Notes under the pieces: model-generated
The model's input: the letters and a program-made list of their open reading frames with translations, nothing else
The model's database searches: none
Told to the model about the DNA's origin: nothing
Translations under genes and position numbers: made by a program
NCBI GenBank assembly: GCA_028284385.1
Contig: JANQRT010000060.1
Coordinates: 186,001-250,000, forward strand
DNA length: 64,000 bases
DNA from: Opitutaceae bacterium
Lineage (GTDB): Bacteria; Verrucomicrobiota; Verrucomicrobiia; Opitutales; Opitutaceae
Direction of reading: 5' to 3'
Shown: positions 8,264 through 17,581 of the stretch, in pieces
Layout: each line of letters starts with the position of its first letter
Numbering within the stretch: the stretch's first letter is position 1

Positions 8264-8674
8264 ATGATTGATATTGGAGAAAGATTAACTCTTATTTTTT
8301 CGGGTGCTATTACAACAACGTTTAAACTAGTAGTTCTTGTTATTGCATATAAGACTATCAAGTTAGGTTACGATCTACTCATAAAAGGGGTTAAAGGTGA
8401 GTTTAAATTTTCTGGTGAACTTCAAGGGTTTAAGGCAGACTTAAGAAGTGTCTCTCCTGGTCTCTTGTTTGTATTATTAGGATGCATGGTGATCTCGATT
8501 GCTATTATGACAAAATATGAACGAGTATTAAATCGCGGTCAATCAGTCGAAAAAATACCAATTACATCATATCAGGAATTTTTAGATCAGGAAACTCTTA
8601 CCATAGAGGAAATTTCTCCACCTCCAATTACTGAGAAACACTATTATATAAAGAAACTAGCTGAGGATAAGTAA
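8264..8674 (+). CDS. Two-TM membrane protein, first gene of the patatin/GTPase module
   Basis: 136 residues with two hydrophobic helices (about 15-37 and 66-85) separated by a basic/polar loop (VKGEFKFSGELQGFKADLRS), and a polar C-terminal tail rich in Pro/Glu. Its stop overlaps the next start (TAATG), so the two are translated together. No family recognised. By location it is the first gene of a membrane-associated module with the secreted TPR protein and patatin protein. Confidence 0.6.
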   Translation: MIDIGERLTLIFSGAITTTFKLVVLVIAYKTIKLGYDLLIKGVKGEFKFSGELQGFKADLRSVSPGLLFVLLGCMVISIAIMTKYERVLNRGQSVEKIPITSYQEFLDQETLTIEEISPPPITEKHYYIKKLAEDK

Positions 8675-9306
8675 TGGTTCGTATTCTTTTAATACTGTTT
8701 TTTTTCTGTTTTCGTGTTGCCGGTGTCTCAGCAGTTGAATTCAACTACTTGATAAACCATGAGAAAGGAGTTAAGGCTTTCGAAAATGGTGATTATGAAG
8801 ATGCCAAAGTGTTGCTAAATATGAGTTTCAAGAAAAATGAACATTCTTACACTGGTTATTTTCTGGCTCGCACTTACTACGAGTTAAAAAAATGGGATCA
8901 AGCTTATTTAATTTCAAAGCAAACATTAGAAAAATTACGACCGCCCTTAAGCGAAGATGAAACTAAATATCTTCAATGGTTAAAAAGAAAGTCCGAGACG
9001 AATCTCGTAAAGCTGAAGGAGTCCATTGAAACATACATTCTTCGAACCACAGATTATGAACACGAATATTATTTATTTTCGCATGTCAGTGATACAGTAA
9101 AGGATAGAGTTAAAGTTGCTGCAATTAGGGAGCGAAAAGAGCGTGAACTTGCGGACTTAAATAGAGAACTTGCTGAACTAAAACTACGAATACATGTGTT
9201 AGGAATAGATTCAGAAATGCTAGCATCACTAGTAGAAGCGAGATATGATGAACCAGGTGTGGATCCAGAAGATCTCGACGCATACTTCATTGAAATTTTC
9301 CGGTAA
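8674..9306 (+). CDS. Secreted TPR-like protein
   Basis: 210 residues. An N-terminal signal (hydrophobic run, then GVSA) is followed by TPR-like helices at about 30-85 (GVKAFENGDYEDAKVLLNMS; GYFLARTYYELKKWDQAYLI), matching the 'A...Y..A...' spacing of TPR units. The second half is a charged coiled coil (RERKERELADLNRELAELKL). It probably acts in the periplasm as a binding scaffold. Its start shares one base with the preceding stop. A 230-bp gap without a gene separates it from the patatin gene. Confidence 0.65.
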   Translation: MVRILLILFFFCFRVAGVSAVEFNYLINHEKGVKAFENGDYEDAKVLLNMSFKKNEHSYTGYFLARTYYELKKWDQAYLISKQTLEKLRPPLSEDETKYLQWLKRKSETNLVKLKESIETYILRTTDYEHEYYLFSHVSDTVKDRVKVAAIRERKERELADLNRELAELKLRIHVLGIDSEMLASLVEARYDEPGVDPEDLDAYFIEIFR

Positions 9307-9537
9307 CAGAACAATGAAGAAGGCCATATCTTTTTCTCTAGATAAGTGGAGCATGATCTTATTGTGGTCAAGTAGGCTTAGAGTTCATACGGCCTCGCCA
9401 AACGAGAGAGAGGATTATGTCAGATCACTTTCTTCTGACTGTAGAATTAAAAGTCACAATGACCATGACTGATAAAGGTGGCCCACCTACATTGTGAAAT
9501 AAGGAATAAATATAATTTTAGTATATAAAGTATAGTC

Positions 9538-11739
9538 ATGGTATTCGTATTGTTTCTATTGGTTATAATTGGCTTAGTTGCTTGGATTGTTTTAAATTCA
9601 AACAACTTTATTGGTCCTTATTTATTCTTTGTTCGATTTCCGATCCTTCTTGGGCTTTTTATAGTTTTCTTTCCAATTATCGCTATTACCAAGGCCAAGG
9701 AGATGTTGGGAAACGTTTTCATCCTCAGTGGAACTCAAATTACCGTCGCTGCCTTTTTGTTGTATTTTTGTGTAATTTCAATTGCGAATAATGGGTTTCT
9801 AATTGTAAAGTCAGCCCCGTATCGAACAGGGTTATTTTTTAATCGAAGAGTTCACGAATCAATCGCAAGGGCTGGTACTAGTAAACTGACTAAGTTTTGT
9901 CCGAGGTTTATGCCCAATCTTGACTACAAGATGTATAGTCCTGTGTTTGTTGCACTTGTTTGTTGTTTACTTTTCAGTCCTGTTGGCGTGCTTATTCTAA
10001 GGTCTGAAGAGGAGCCGCTCAATGCAGCACTCTATATGATGATTGGGTTAGGTCCTGCGATTGCTCTTCAATATTTATACCGGAGATTTCTGCGTGATTC
10101 TAATTTGTTTGTTAATCTATTCGCTCAGTTTTTAAATAATATTCCAGATTATGTGAAGAATGTAAAATCAAATGCATTCAAATTCTTAGTGGATGTGGGG
10201 TTTTCTATTTTTGCTCCCTATGAAGGAAATAAAATATATTATTTAAAAGAAAACAATAAGCTAAGAAAACGCGAATGGGAGAAATATCTTAAATTGCACA
10301 TAAGAGCATTTGGGGCCGCGACGATTTGCTTATTGATATACGTTTTTTTTGGGATGTTCACTGCACCAGGCCTCCAATTTGCTGAGGGCTTTGTGTCTCC
10401 TTTTGCTTATATAATTGTTATCCTTACGCTTTTGACTTGGTTGTTGGGTTTTCTTTCATTTCGGTACGATAATTCTAGGATCCCGGTTCTTGGCTTCGTC
10501 ATTGGATTCTTGATGGTTTTGCGTTTCTTGGTTCCGAATGATCATGTGTATCGTATTGAGAATGAGTGGCGTGGACACAAGCACATTGATAGTTCATGTG
10601 CGGTTGATCGACGGGTGGAAAAAGCGGTTCTGATCAAAGATGACCACGCACTTAAGCGTGTTGTAATTATCGCAGCGAGTGGTGGTGGGATTACAGCTGC
10701 TTACTGGACATCAATTGTGCTGGAGGGTCTAGAGAAAGAGTTTCGTGAATCTTTTCCTTTCAACAAAAACGTTGTTCTCGTTAGCGGTGTGTCTGGAGGT
10801 GCGGTTGGATTGATGTATTATTTGAATACTTTTAAAAAAGAAGGCAGGAAAAAGTATGACTTCGTTGAGCAAAGTGGTAGATCTGGATTGTCGGCTGTAT
10901 CTTGGGGTTTGGCTTATCCCGATCTGGCAAGAGTTGTGTTGGGTGATATTCTCGGCAGCAATGATCGGGGAAGGGCCTTGGAGAGGTTTTGGGATCGAGA
11001 GATGGGTTCCCGAAATACAATTGGAGATTGGCAGCAAGAAGTGGCAAGTGGCTTGCGTCCTACATTTCTGTTTAGTTCTACATTTGAAGAGACGGGTGAA
11101 AGATTCGTTCTATCACCAGTGAGACTAAAGCAATCGAATGGAGACTATCGCCATGACTTTATTGGCGTGTTTGGAGAGGGTAAAGACATTGGTATATCCA
11201 CCGCAGCTCGTCTTTCCGCTACGTTTCCTTTCGTAACTCCTCACGCGAGGGCCGACTACCCGAAGGTATGTGGCCATCATGTATATCATTGTGCAGATGG
11301 GGGTTATTTTGACAATTATGGTGTTCAATCTGCACTAGATGTTCTCGATGATTGGTTAAAATATGGGACAGTAGATAACGTTGAAAAGATAGCATTTGTA
11401 GAGATTTTGGCAGGTGAACGTTCAGGGGAGAGCGAGAAACCCGAAGCGAAGGAAAGAAGTTTTATTGCTTCTGTATCTGGGCCTTTGAAAACGCTAACCG
11501 AGGTGCGGTCAACGACTCAGGTTGCTCGAAACGAAGATAGATTAGACCGGGTCGACGTTCCAGAAGGTGTCGTATTTGAACCATTTCTCTTTCAGCTTAT
11601 CGGTGATCACCCTTTGTCCTGGCATTTAACAGAATCAGAAAAGGCTGACATCGAGGAAAGTTGGTCGAATGGAATAGGCGATTCCGGCACTAATGCTCGC
11701 GTTCTGAATGATCTGAAGGATTTTTTATTGAGTAAGTAA
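9538..11739 (+). CDS. Multi-TM patatin-like phospholipase
   Basis: 733 residues. The first 340 hold about eight TM helices, and the C-terminal half is a patatin-type lipase. The oxyanion loop ASGGGIT is near residue 379, the nucleophile elbow GVSGG near 416-420, and DGGYFDNYG near 587 supplies the catalytic Asp. All three patatin elements are intact. Patatins hydrolyse membrane phospholipids and are recurrent effectors in anti-phage systems such as CBASS CapV, though those lack this large membrane part. Adjacent genes encode a membrane GTPase and coiled-coil membrane protein, so signal-gated membrane attack is a reasonable hypothesis. An ordinary lipid-metabolism role is the alternative. Confidence 0.75.
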   Translation: MVFVLFLLVIIGLVAWIVLNSNNFIGPYLFFVRFPILLGLFIVFFPIIAITKAKEMLGNVFILSGTQITVAAFLLYFCVISIANNGFLIVKSAPYRTGLFFNRRVHESIARAGTSKLTKFCPRFMPNLDYKMYSPVFVALVCCLLFSPVGVLILRSEEEPLNAALYMMIGLGPAIALQYLYRRFLRDSNLFVNLFAQFLNNIPDYVKNVKSNAFKFLVDVGFSIFAPYEGNKIYYLKENNKLRKREWEKYLKLHIRAFGAATICLLIYVFFGMFTAPGLQFAEGFVSPFAYIIVILTLLTWLLGFLSFRYDNSRIPVLGFVIGFLMVLRFLVPNDHVYRIENEWRGHKHIDSSCAVDRRVEKAVLIKDDHALKRVVIIAASGGGITAAYWTSIVLEGLEKEFRESFPFNKNVVLVSGVSGGAVGLMYYLNTFKKEGRKKYDFVEQSGRSGLSAVSWGLAYPDLARVVLGDILGSNDRGRALERFWDREMGSRNTIGDWQQEVASGLRPTFLFSSTFEETGERFVLSPVRLKQSNGDYRHDFIGVFGEGKDIGISTAARLSATFPFVTPHARADYPKVCGHHVYHCADGGYFDNYGVQSALDVLDDWLKYGTVDNVEKIAFVEILAGERSGESEKPEAKERSFIASVSGPLKTLTEVRSTTQVARNEDRLDRVDVPEGVVFEPFLFQLIGDHPLSWHLTESEKADIEESWSNGIGDSGTNARVLNDLKDFLLSK

Positions 11740-11848
11740 CGGTGAAGTATTGCTGGTTTCAATTGTCTAGAGGTACGACCAAAATCCAATATATTTTCTT
11801 TGCTAATTAACATTTAGATTTTCAATACAATCAGAATATCTTTCAAAA

Positions 11849-13288
11849 ATGACTGGTTCAAAAGCTACTGTGTATAAAATTCTTGGTATTACTTTTGTTT
11901 GCATTGCTATCTGGGTTCTAGGCTGCTCGAGATCTGTTGCTCAAGAGTCTGTGCAAGAAGATTTGACGGGTGATACAAGGCAGGATTCCGAAGAAGAATT
12001 GAAAAAAGACGAAAGCAATGATGAGAGTATTTTTTTAAAAATATTTGCATCTGAGAGGTTCACTGATGCACTTGTTAATTTTGGGATCATTGTAGCTGCT
12101 ATATTCGTCACTGTAATTGGTCAAAGATTGAATCTTCATCGCGAGGTGGTTCAGCAAAGGCTATTGGATTTTATAACGAATCCGAGGCGAAAAACTAGAC
12201 CAGATGAGGAGCATAACATAATTTTAACTCTTGGGATTGGAGGTAGCGGTAAATCAACATTTCGAAATGCTCTACTTGGAAATGGAAAGCGAGTTATCAG
12301 GAAGACGGAGAAGTTCAAGTTGTATGAACCTGCAGCGAGTTCGACTCCTGGTGGTGCAAGGATAGTTACCTGCGATTATAAGGGGCAAGACATTGGAACA
12401 TTCGTTAAGGAATTTGTTAAGACGCAAACTTCAACAGATGCTCACAGGTTTAAATTTGGTCATATTACTAACCTGTTGCTGATAGTTGATGTTGTCAGTG
12501 ACTCAGATCATCTCTTGGGATTGCCAGATCCTAATCCCGAAACCTTGGAAAGAATGAGAAGCGAAGCTAGGGATGAAGTTAGCAAGATTGAGTCGGAGGC
12601 CAATGCGACGAATAATGAGGGATTGAGGGATCTGGTGGAGAAAAAGCGAGAAGCATTCAAAGAAGACGTTGAAGTTACAAGATTGGCCAAGATGATTGAA
12701 AATTATCGGAACGTCTCAAACTTTGAAAAGTCACAATGCTATCTGAGCCCGAGTCAGCCAATTAGAATTATTTCTCATAAAGAGGCTAAGCAATTGGAAA
12801 GAGCAAAAGATAAAGTGGAGGATTTTGTGGAGGAAGGGACTGGCAGGCGCGTACTCGACGCAAACCAAAAGAAAGATTATGATGAGTTAAGTGAGAACGG
12901 GAAGCTGTACTTTTATCTCAAGAGAAAAGGGATCGATCGAACTCGGGTCCGTGAGCATTTGGAGTACTGGAATGCACCAATGCTGGATACGATTTTCGCG
13001 TTCACACCAGTCTCAGCTTCACTGAACGATCATTCAAAGCCTGGGCTAAGGTCCGTTACATTGGTTGTGAACAAATCGAATCTCCTTCAAGCCCCAAACA
13101 ATAATATCTTCGAAAAGAACCATCCGGATAATCCTTTCAGATCTTTAATTCAAGATATAGAATCGAGATCGGTGCATCCATTGACTAAAGCTAAAATCTT
13201 TAATGTTGAGGTAGTTTGTGTTAACCTCATGGATGGAATTGGAAATATACGTTCAACTTTAAATGAAAATTATGTGACATATTCATAG
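11849..13288 (+). CDS. Membrane-anchored G-protein-like GTPase
   Basis: 479 residues. The N-terminus has a hydrophobic segment ending in VLGC, compatible with a lipobox. An acidic linker and a second TM helix (about 73-95) would put the rest in the cytoplasm. The P-loop domain shows G1 GIGGSGKST, a switch region SSTPGG, G3 DYKG and a G4-like VNKSN (canonical NKxD with Asn for Asp). A long charged helical insertion (about 230-360) lies between G3 and G4, reminiscent of the inserted helical domain of Galpha. It follows the patatin gene by 109 bp and precedes a TM coiled-coil protein. A regulator or sensor for the patatin protein is inferred from context. Confidence 0.7.
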   Translation: MTGSKATVYKILGITFVCIAIWVLGCSRSVAQESVQEDLTGDTRQDSEEELKKDESNDESIFLKIFASERFTDALVNFGIIVAAIFVTVIGQRLNLHREVVQQRLLDFITNPRRKTRPDEEHNIILTLGIGGSGKSTFRNALLGNGKRVIRKTEKFKLYEPAASSTPGGARIVTCDYKGQDIGTFVKEFVKTQTSTDAHRFKFGHITNLLLIVDVVSDSDHLLGLPDPNPETLERMRSEARDEVSKIESEANATNNEGLRDLVEKKREAFKEDVEVTRLAKMIENYRNVSNFEKSQCYLSPSQPIRIISHKEAKQLERAKDKVEDFVEEGTGRRVLDANQKKDYDELSENGKLYFYLKRKGIDRTRVREHLEYWNAPMLDTIFAFTPVSASLNDHSKPGLRSVTLVVNKSNLLQAPNNNIFEKNHPDNPFRSLIQDIESRSVHPLTKAKIFNVEVVCVNLMDGIGNIRSTLNENYVTYS

Positions 13289-13328
13289 TAATTTTCGTAA
13301 CCAATAATTAGGGAGAATTGAACTAGAC

Positions 13329-13997
13329 ATGAATCCAAGACGTAGTCCAAGAGAAAGGTCGGATGAAGATGGATTGCCTACTACTTTGAGTAGTGGATCT
13401 CCCTCTGTTGGAGCGAAAAGGATAGGTTTAGCTACACTGATCGGCTTGTTTTTTGGTTTTTTAGGAACGTTTGCGACCTTGTTCACTAAATCTACATCAT
13501 TGCAAGAAAAGGAGATGTATGAAACTGAAATCGCACACCTGACTTCACTCATTGAGGGAAATGAGACGCTTCAAGAGATACACAGAAAGACTGAAGAGGA
13601 AAAAATGATTTTAAATGAGCTAATATCTCGACGTATTGAAATAGTGGAAGAGATACATGATAGAACTGAAGAAGTATCTGCTTTAAATTCTGAGTTTTCA
13701 AAACTGGAATTGAGCATCAAATACAAAAGAGAACAATTGGAAACATTGGAAGATGCGATCGATGCGAATGCTGAAGAAATAGGTGAAATTCTCTTTTCTG
13801 CTGCAATGCTAGTGCTCGAGGAATTGTTCGAGCAACTTCCAAGTGGGCAGGAGAATATATTAGTTGAAAATGTCGATGAAAGATTGACTGAGTATTTTGG
13901 ATTTCCCATTACTATCGAACAAGTTTCAAAACATAGGAAATCTGATTTTCAGGAAAAGTATAAATTGGGTCGTAGAAATATTTCAAAGAAAGATTAA
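13329..13997 (+). CDS. Single-TM coiled-coil protein
   Basis: 222 residues. A basic N-terminus, one TM helix (about 34-52, with LIGLFFGFLGTFATLF), then a long coiled coil (about 58-150) with regular Leu/Ile heptads, ending in a small globular tail. It lies 40 bp after the GTPase gene and is probably co-transcribed. It may be a structural partner holding the GTPase or the patatin protein at the membrane. No enzymatic motif. Confidence 0.6.
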   Translation: MNPRRSPRERSDEDGLPTTLSSGSPSVGAKRIGLATLIGLFFGFLGTFATLFTKSTSLQEKEMYETEIAHLTSLIEGNETLQEIHRKTEEEKMILNELISRRIEIVEEIHDRTEEVSALNSEFSKLELSIKYKREQLETLEDAIDANAEEIGEILFSAAMLVLEELFEQLPSGQENILVENVDERLTEYFGFPITIEQVSKHRKSDFQEKYKLGRRNISKKD

Positions 13998-14269
13998 CAT
14001 GATTGGCATTTTAGCACTACCATTCATTTGGTACTGCTAGCAGCCCTTGTATTCCGTCTCTCTTGTGTTGAATCAAAAATCTTTTGTTAGTTTTGATTCT
14101 AATCTTAGAGTCTTTGCTTAAATTTTTATAAATCCCCAAAGATTTGTTTTTACACAATATCCTTCCTTACGAAGTCCAGATCTTTGAAGCTTCCACGATG
14201 TGTAGTCGTCACTACATCAATGTTTTAAAATCTAACCTTAAATAGAAAATTTATGGAGACTTATAATCT

Positions 14270-14863
14270 TCACTTACTTTTCTTAGTTATGGAGTTACTT
14301 TTCGACGGTAAAGGCTTATGTGCTGTAGCGTTTATAGTTCGCGTTCCAGTCCATTGGTCTGAAAATCTTCTTTCACCACCGTGTTTTCCCATGTGTTCTT
14401 GATGCTGGTGAACAGTTTTGTTTTGAACCTTTACTGAATGTGTTCTTGAAACAACGTCTCCTGAAGGACGGTCTTTCTCAATAATATGTTTCGATATACC
14501 CCCGTCTTTGCCTGGCGTAGGCCGTGTTTTTATCTCTGCAATATTATTTTGGGGACCTTGTGGGGTCACTCTAGCGAAACTACCTTGACCAATGCCATTT
14601 GTATTACCATTTGTCGATGCATTATTAAAGGTCGAAGACGTTCCTCTCGTAGTGGCAGTTGAAGAACCGGTTGCATTTAAAGATCTTGTACTAGGTAGCA
14701 TGGAGTCTGACGACTTCGTAGAAACTCTACTTATCGAGGAAGCATTGTTACTAGCTTTTGAAAATGACTTCCCGATCGTTTTTGCGGGTTGCCCCATTGT
14801 AAAGACCCCAATATAGAGCCCGATTATTCCAATAATTGTTTTTTTTATGACTAAGTTATTCAT
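14270..14863 (-). CDS. Secreted low-complexity protein with a small conserved-looking C-terminal domain
   Basis: 197 residues. An N-terminal hydrophobic signal/anchor (about 8-24), then a Ser/Thr/Asn/Gly-rich linker (about 35-100), then a basic His-rich C-terminus with SRTHSVKVQNKTVHQHQEHM and GGERRFSDQWTGTRT. The domain order (export signal, disordered linker, compact basic tip) resembles secreted toxin-like proteins whose C-terminal domain carries the activity. I cannot name the family with certainty. It is downstream of the 498-residue protein with a 14-bp gap, so they form an operon. Confidence 0.5.
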   Translation of the reverse strand: MNNLVIKKTIIGIIGLYIGVFTMGQPAKTIGKSFSKASNNASSISRVSTKSSDSMLPSTRSLNATGSSTATTRGTSSTFNNASTNGNTNGIGQGSFARVTPQGPQNNIAEIKTRPTPGKDGGISKHIIEKDRPSGDVVSRTHSVKVQNKTVHQHQEHMGKHGGERRFSDQWTGTRTINATAHKPLPSKSNSITKKSK

Positions 14864-14877
14864 TTTCCTTCTCTATA

Positions 14878-16374
14878 CTATTTTATTAGTTTTTTGAATA
14901 CACCAGGAACGATTGACCCAACCGCGGCAATTGGAATTGTCAATCGAAGTTCATTTATTAGTTCCTGGTCCGTCCTGACTGGTGAACCGTCAGTAAGAGA
15001 CCAAGCAATATTCTCGGCAATTTCAAATGACATTCTTCCAGCAGTCGAAGAGGCAAATCTTGAGGCTGTCTTGCCACCAAAAGCTTTTACGCCTGCTCGA
15101 GGTAGTGAAACTAGGTAGGAGCCAAATTCACCAATTTTGTAGGACTCACCGTGCCATTGGCGCCGCATTGCTTCTGCTTGGGTAAACCGCCACTTTAGTT
15201 CTTTGTAGCTAGGACCACGAATATAATTAGGACTACTGGTATCATCAAGTTTTGAGGCTAGCCAAGAAAGACCATTCGCAAGTCCTTCTAGCCCTTTCGT
15301 GACAGCGGCAGCAGTCTGCTCACCGAAACCAAAGCTTACTCCGTCCCAAGCACTCCACAGAAGAGTGCCTCCCTCTGTTGGTGCCTCTGGTTTTTCGCTC
15401 CAGTATTTGTAATCAAACCAATATGTCGTATAACCAGAATATAGTTTCCCGTTTCTTACAACTTTGTACGGAATTGCTTCATCTATACCACCATATTGAT
15501 GATCCGTTGCATGATCGTAAAGAATTGAGCCAACATCCCAATTAGAATAGACTTCGCTCAAATCTAGAGAAACAAGGATATCCCCAGGTTGGAAAGGCAT
15601 TGGTTCGCCTTGTGGCAGGGAGTTATACCCAGGATAAACTGCAACTCCCTTTTTGAATGGACCATTTTTATCATCGATTCTGAGTCCCAAATGAAATGGA
15701 AATGTAGTTTGCCCATGCCAAGTTGATAGAAATCTTTTCTGGCGATGTAACGACTGGGCTAAAGACTTAGCCTCCAGACAAGATGCTGCCACATGGCTTA
15801 ATTTAGAACTTTTTGGGTATAAATTCGGAAATTTAATAGGAGGAGCAAATACATAGGAAAAAACTTTTGAATTTGTTTCAGAGGGCAAAATGCGGGTCAT
15901 ACCGACTTTTTGAATTCGTCCCGTCGCTTCGGGGAGTTCTCCAGGTCTTGAGACAAAATCCATGGCCTTATTACTGATAACATGACTTAGATCTAGACTT
16001 TCCCAATAAATTGCAGGCTCTTTTCCTTTCGGAATGTCGCTTGAGTGGAGCCATCTTACAAACTCATGGTCCTTTGTTTTGGCAAACACGTAGAAACTAG
16101 CCTCTACATTTCTCGGGAACTTTACTTCACTTTTTTCCCATATCTCTCCCGGATCCAAGGAATACCAGCCCTGAGTTTTAACATTTTTATTATCCTTCGG
16201 ATAAGCCAGGACAAACTGAATCTCGTACGGAGTGCTATTAGCTAGAAGAAGATCGACTTTCTTTGTGGTTAAAGCCTCGTAGCCACGACTTATCAGTGAA
16301 ACAACGAAGATAAATGTTGCTAAGCCTACTGAGCAGACTATCCCAATTCCAATAAATTCTTTAATTCGATCCAT
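14878..16374 (-). CDS. Membrane-anchored envelope protein with a PDZ-like segment
   Basis: 498 residues with one N-terminal TM helix (about 8-31). The bulk is probably periplasmic. Around residues 225-310 the sequence reads like a PDZ fold: a hydrophobic 'LGLRI' strand, GVAVYPGYNSLP, FQPGDILVSLDLSEV and a closing IPYKVVRNGKLY, i.e. 'G....G..L.PGD.I...' followed by the strand that closes PDZ domains. The C-terminus is hydrophobic and helical (about 440-498). No protease catalytic residues were recognised. It diverges from the MotA-like gene across 247 bp, so the two may share regulation. Function unknown. Confidence 0.5.
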   Translation of the reverse strand: MDRIKEFIGIGIVCSVGLATFIFVVSLISRGYEALTTKKVDLLLANSTPYEIQFVLAYPKDNKNVKTQGWYSLDPGEIWEKSEVKFPRNVEASFYVFAKTKDHEFVRWLHSSDIPKGKEPAIYWESLDLSHVISNKAMDFVSRPGELPEATGRIQKVGMTRILPSETNSKVFSYVFAPPIKFPNLYPKSSKLSHVAASCLEAKSLAQSLHRQKRFLSTWHGQTTFPFHLGLRIDDKNGPFKKGVAVYPGYNSLPQGEPMPFQPGDILVSLDLSEVYSNWDVGSILYDHATDHQYGGIDEAIPYKVVRNGKLYSGYTTYWFDYKYWSEKPEAPTEGGTLLWSAWDGVSFGFGEQTAAAVTKGLEGLANGLSWLASKLDDTSSPNYIRGPSYKELKWRFTQAEAMRRQWHGESYKIGEFGSYLVSLPRAGVKAFGGKTASRFASSTAGRMSFEIAENIAWSLTDGSPVRTDQELINELRLTIPIAAVGSIVPGVFKKLIK

Positions 16375-16509
16375 AAGTTCAACTAATGAACAATTGTTAG
16401 CAAGAATTTGAAAGAAATCAAGGAATTCTTTGTAAAAACCTAGGCCATAACTCTTAAACGAAACTTATAAGTGTAAAGATTTGTGTGACGTCAAAATTTT
16501 GGATTTCGT

Positions 16510-16538
16510 TTGACAGTAAAATTTTTACAAAATTTAAT
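16510..16538 (+). promoter_or_regulatory. Sigma-70-type promoter for the MotA-like/vWA operon
   Basis: TTGACA (16510-16515, perfect -35) and TTTAAT (16533-16538, -10) are separated by exactly 17 bp, 83 bp upstream of the GTG start at 16622. The spacer is AT-rich. This is the best promoter match in the island; assignment rests on consensus and position only. Confidence 0.55.
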
Positions 16539-16621
16539 CAAAACTCAAGGGATTACCCTCATAACCAAGAACTCTTCGATCGTCGAGTTGCACAAGCAAA
16601 TCTCTTAGCCTTATAATTTGC

Positions 16622-17581
16622 GTGAAAAGCACAGTTTCACTTTTTGTCACGCTTCTCTCGATAGCGGTATCTTTCTTCGCAACTTGGGTTATTAATGTAC
16701 CTGAATTATCTTCATTGATAATTTTTGGTATTCCTTACTGGCAGCTTGCAATGTGCATGCCTCTAATTCCGATGTTGGGATATTCAATAGTATCAAGTCT
16801 ATACTATAGTAGAAAATCTAGATACGAAATAATTAGTCATTTGGCAGAAGAGATATATTTTATTGGCTATCTATGTACAATTACAATAATAATTTCTCTA
16901 GCTTTTATATATAGTATTTTGGAGTTAAATTTCCCTGAGACAGCTATCCTTTTACGATCTGTTGCAATCGCACTTACGACAACATTAATCGGTCTAGTGC
17001 TGATGAACGCAATGAAAAGTTGGGCGATGTATTCAATTCCGAGTCTTAAAGAATTAAGCGACAGCGGACGAGTCAAGCTACTGGATAATTCAATTGTGGG
17101 AGCCACAGAAAATATAAATGGACTGAAAAACTCCGCTCAAAGTATGAAAGACCATATTGGCTCACTTAACAAAACAGTTCTCGAATTGAAAGGCAAATTA
17201 ACTGAATTGATTACACCGCTCAGTAACGCGAGCGAAGAGATAGAAAATTTTAATACAAAGGCGGGCAAGCTTAAAGATACAGCCAAAGAACTTGGAAAAA
17301 TCACCGTTAAATCGGAGACGATCAATAAGATAAATAAAAACACTGAAGCCGTTGCAGAAATTACTACCAAATTTACTGAGTTGGAAAAAAGTATAGAAGA
17401 GTTTTCTAATAAGTTAACAGAGTCCAGCAACAAGGCTAAGAATTTTAATTTAGATGCTTCAGAATCTACTCGGATCTCCAAGGAATTTTCTATTGGAGTA
17501 ATTGAATTACAGCAAGTGCTAGATAAATTTGTATTATTGATGGAAAAATATACTGCACAAAAAACAATGAAAGAAAAATGA
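16622..17581 (+). CDS. MotA/TolQ/ExbB-like four-TM protein with long coiled-coil tail (ZorA-like)
   Basis: 319 residues. TM helices are near 5-24, 40-60, 78-100 and 108-131. The last contains SVAIALTTTLIGLVLMNAM, matching the small/Thr-rich 'A.AL..T..GL' pattern that lines the proton path in MotA, TolQ, ExbB and ZorA. From residue 140 on there is a long cytoplasmic coiled coil like the ZorA tail. The stop overlaps the next ATG by four bases, so it is translated in step with a one-TM partner, as ZorA is with ZorB. I infer a proton-driven rotary stator; the family match is by pattern, not by search. Start is GTG. Confidence 0.6.
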   Translation: MKSTVSLFVTLLSIAVSFFATWVINVPELSSLIIFGIPYWQLAMCMPLIPMLGYSIVSSLYYSRKSRYEIISHLAEEIYFIGYLCTITIIISLAFIYSILELNFPETAILLRSVAIALTTTLIGLVLMNAMKSWAMYSIPSLKELSDSGRVKLLDNSIVGATENINGLKNSAQSMKDHIGSLNKTVLELKGKLTELITPLSNASEEIENFNTKAGKLKDTAKELGKITVKSETINKINKNTEAVAEITTKFTELEKSIEEFSNKLTESSNKAKNFNLDASESTRISKEFSIGVIELQQVLDKFVLLMEKYTAQKTMKEK

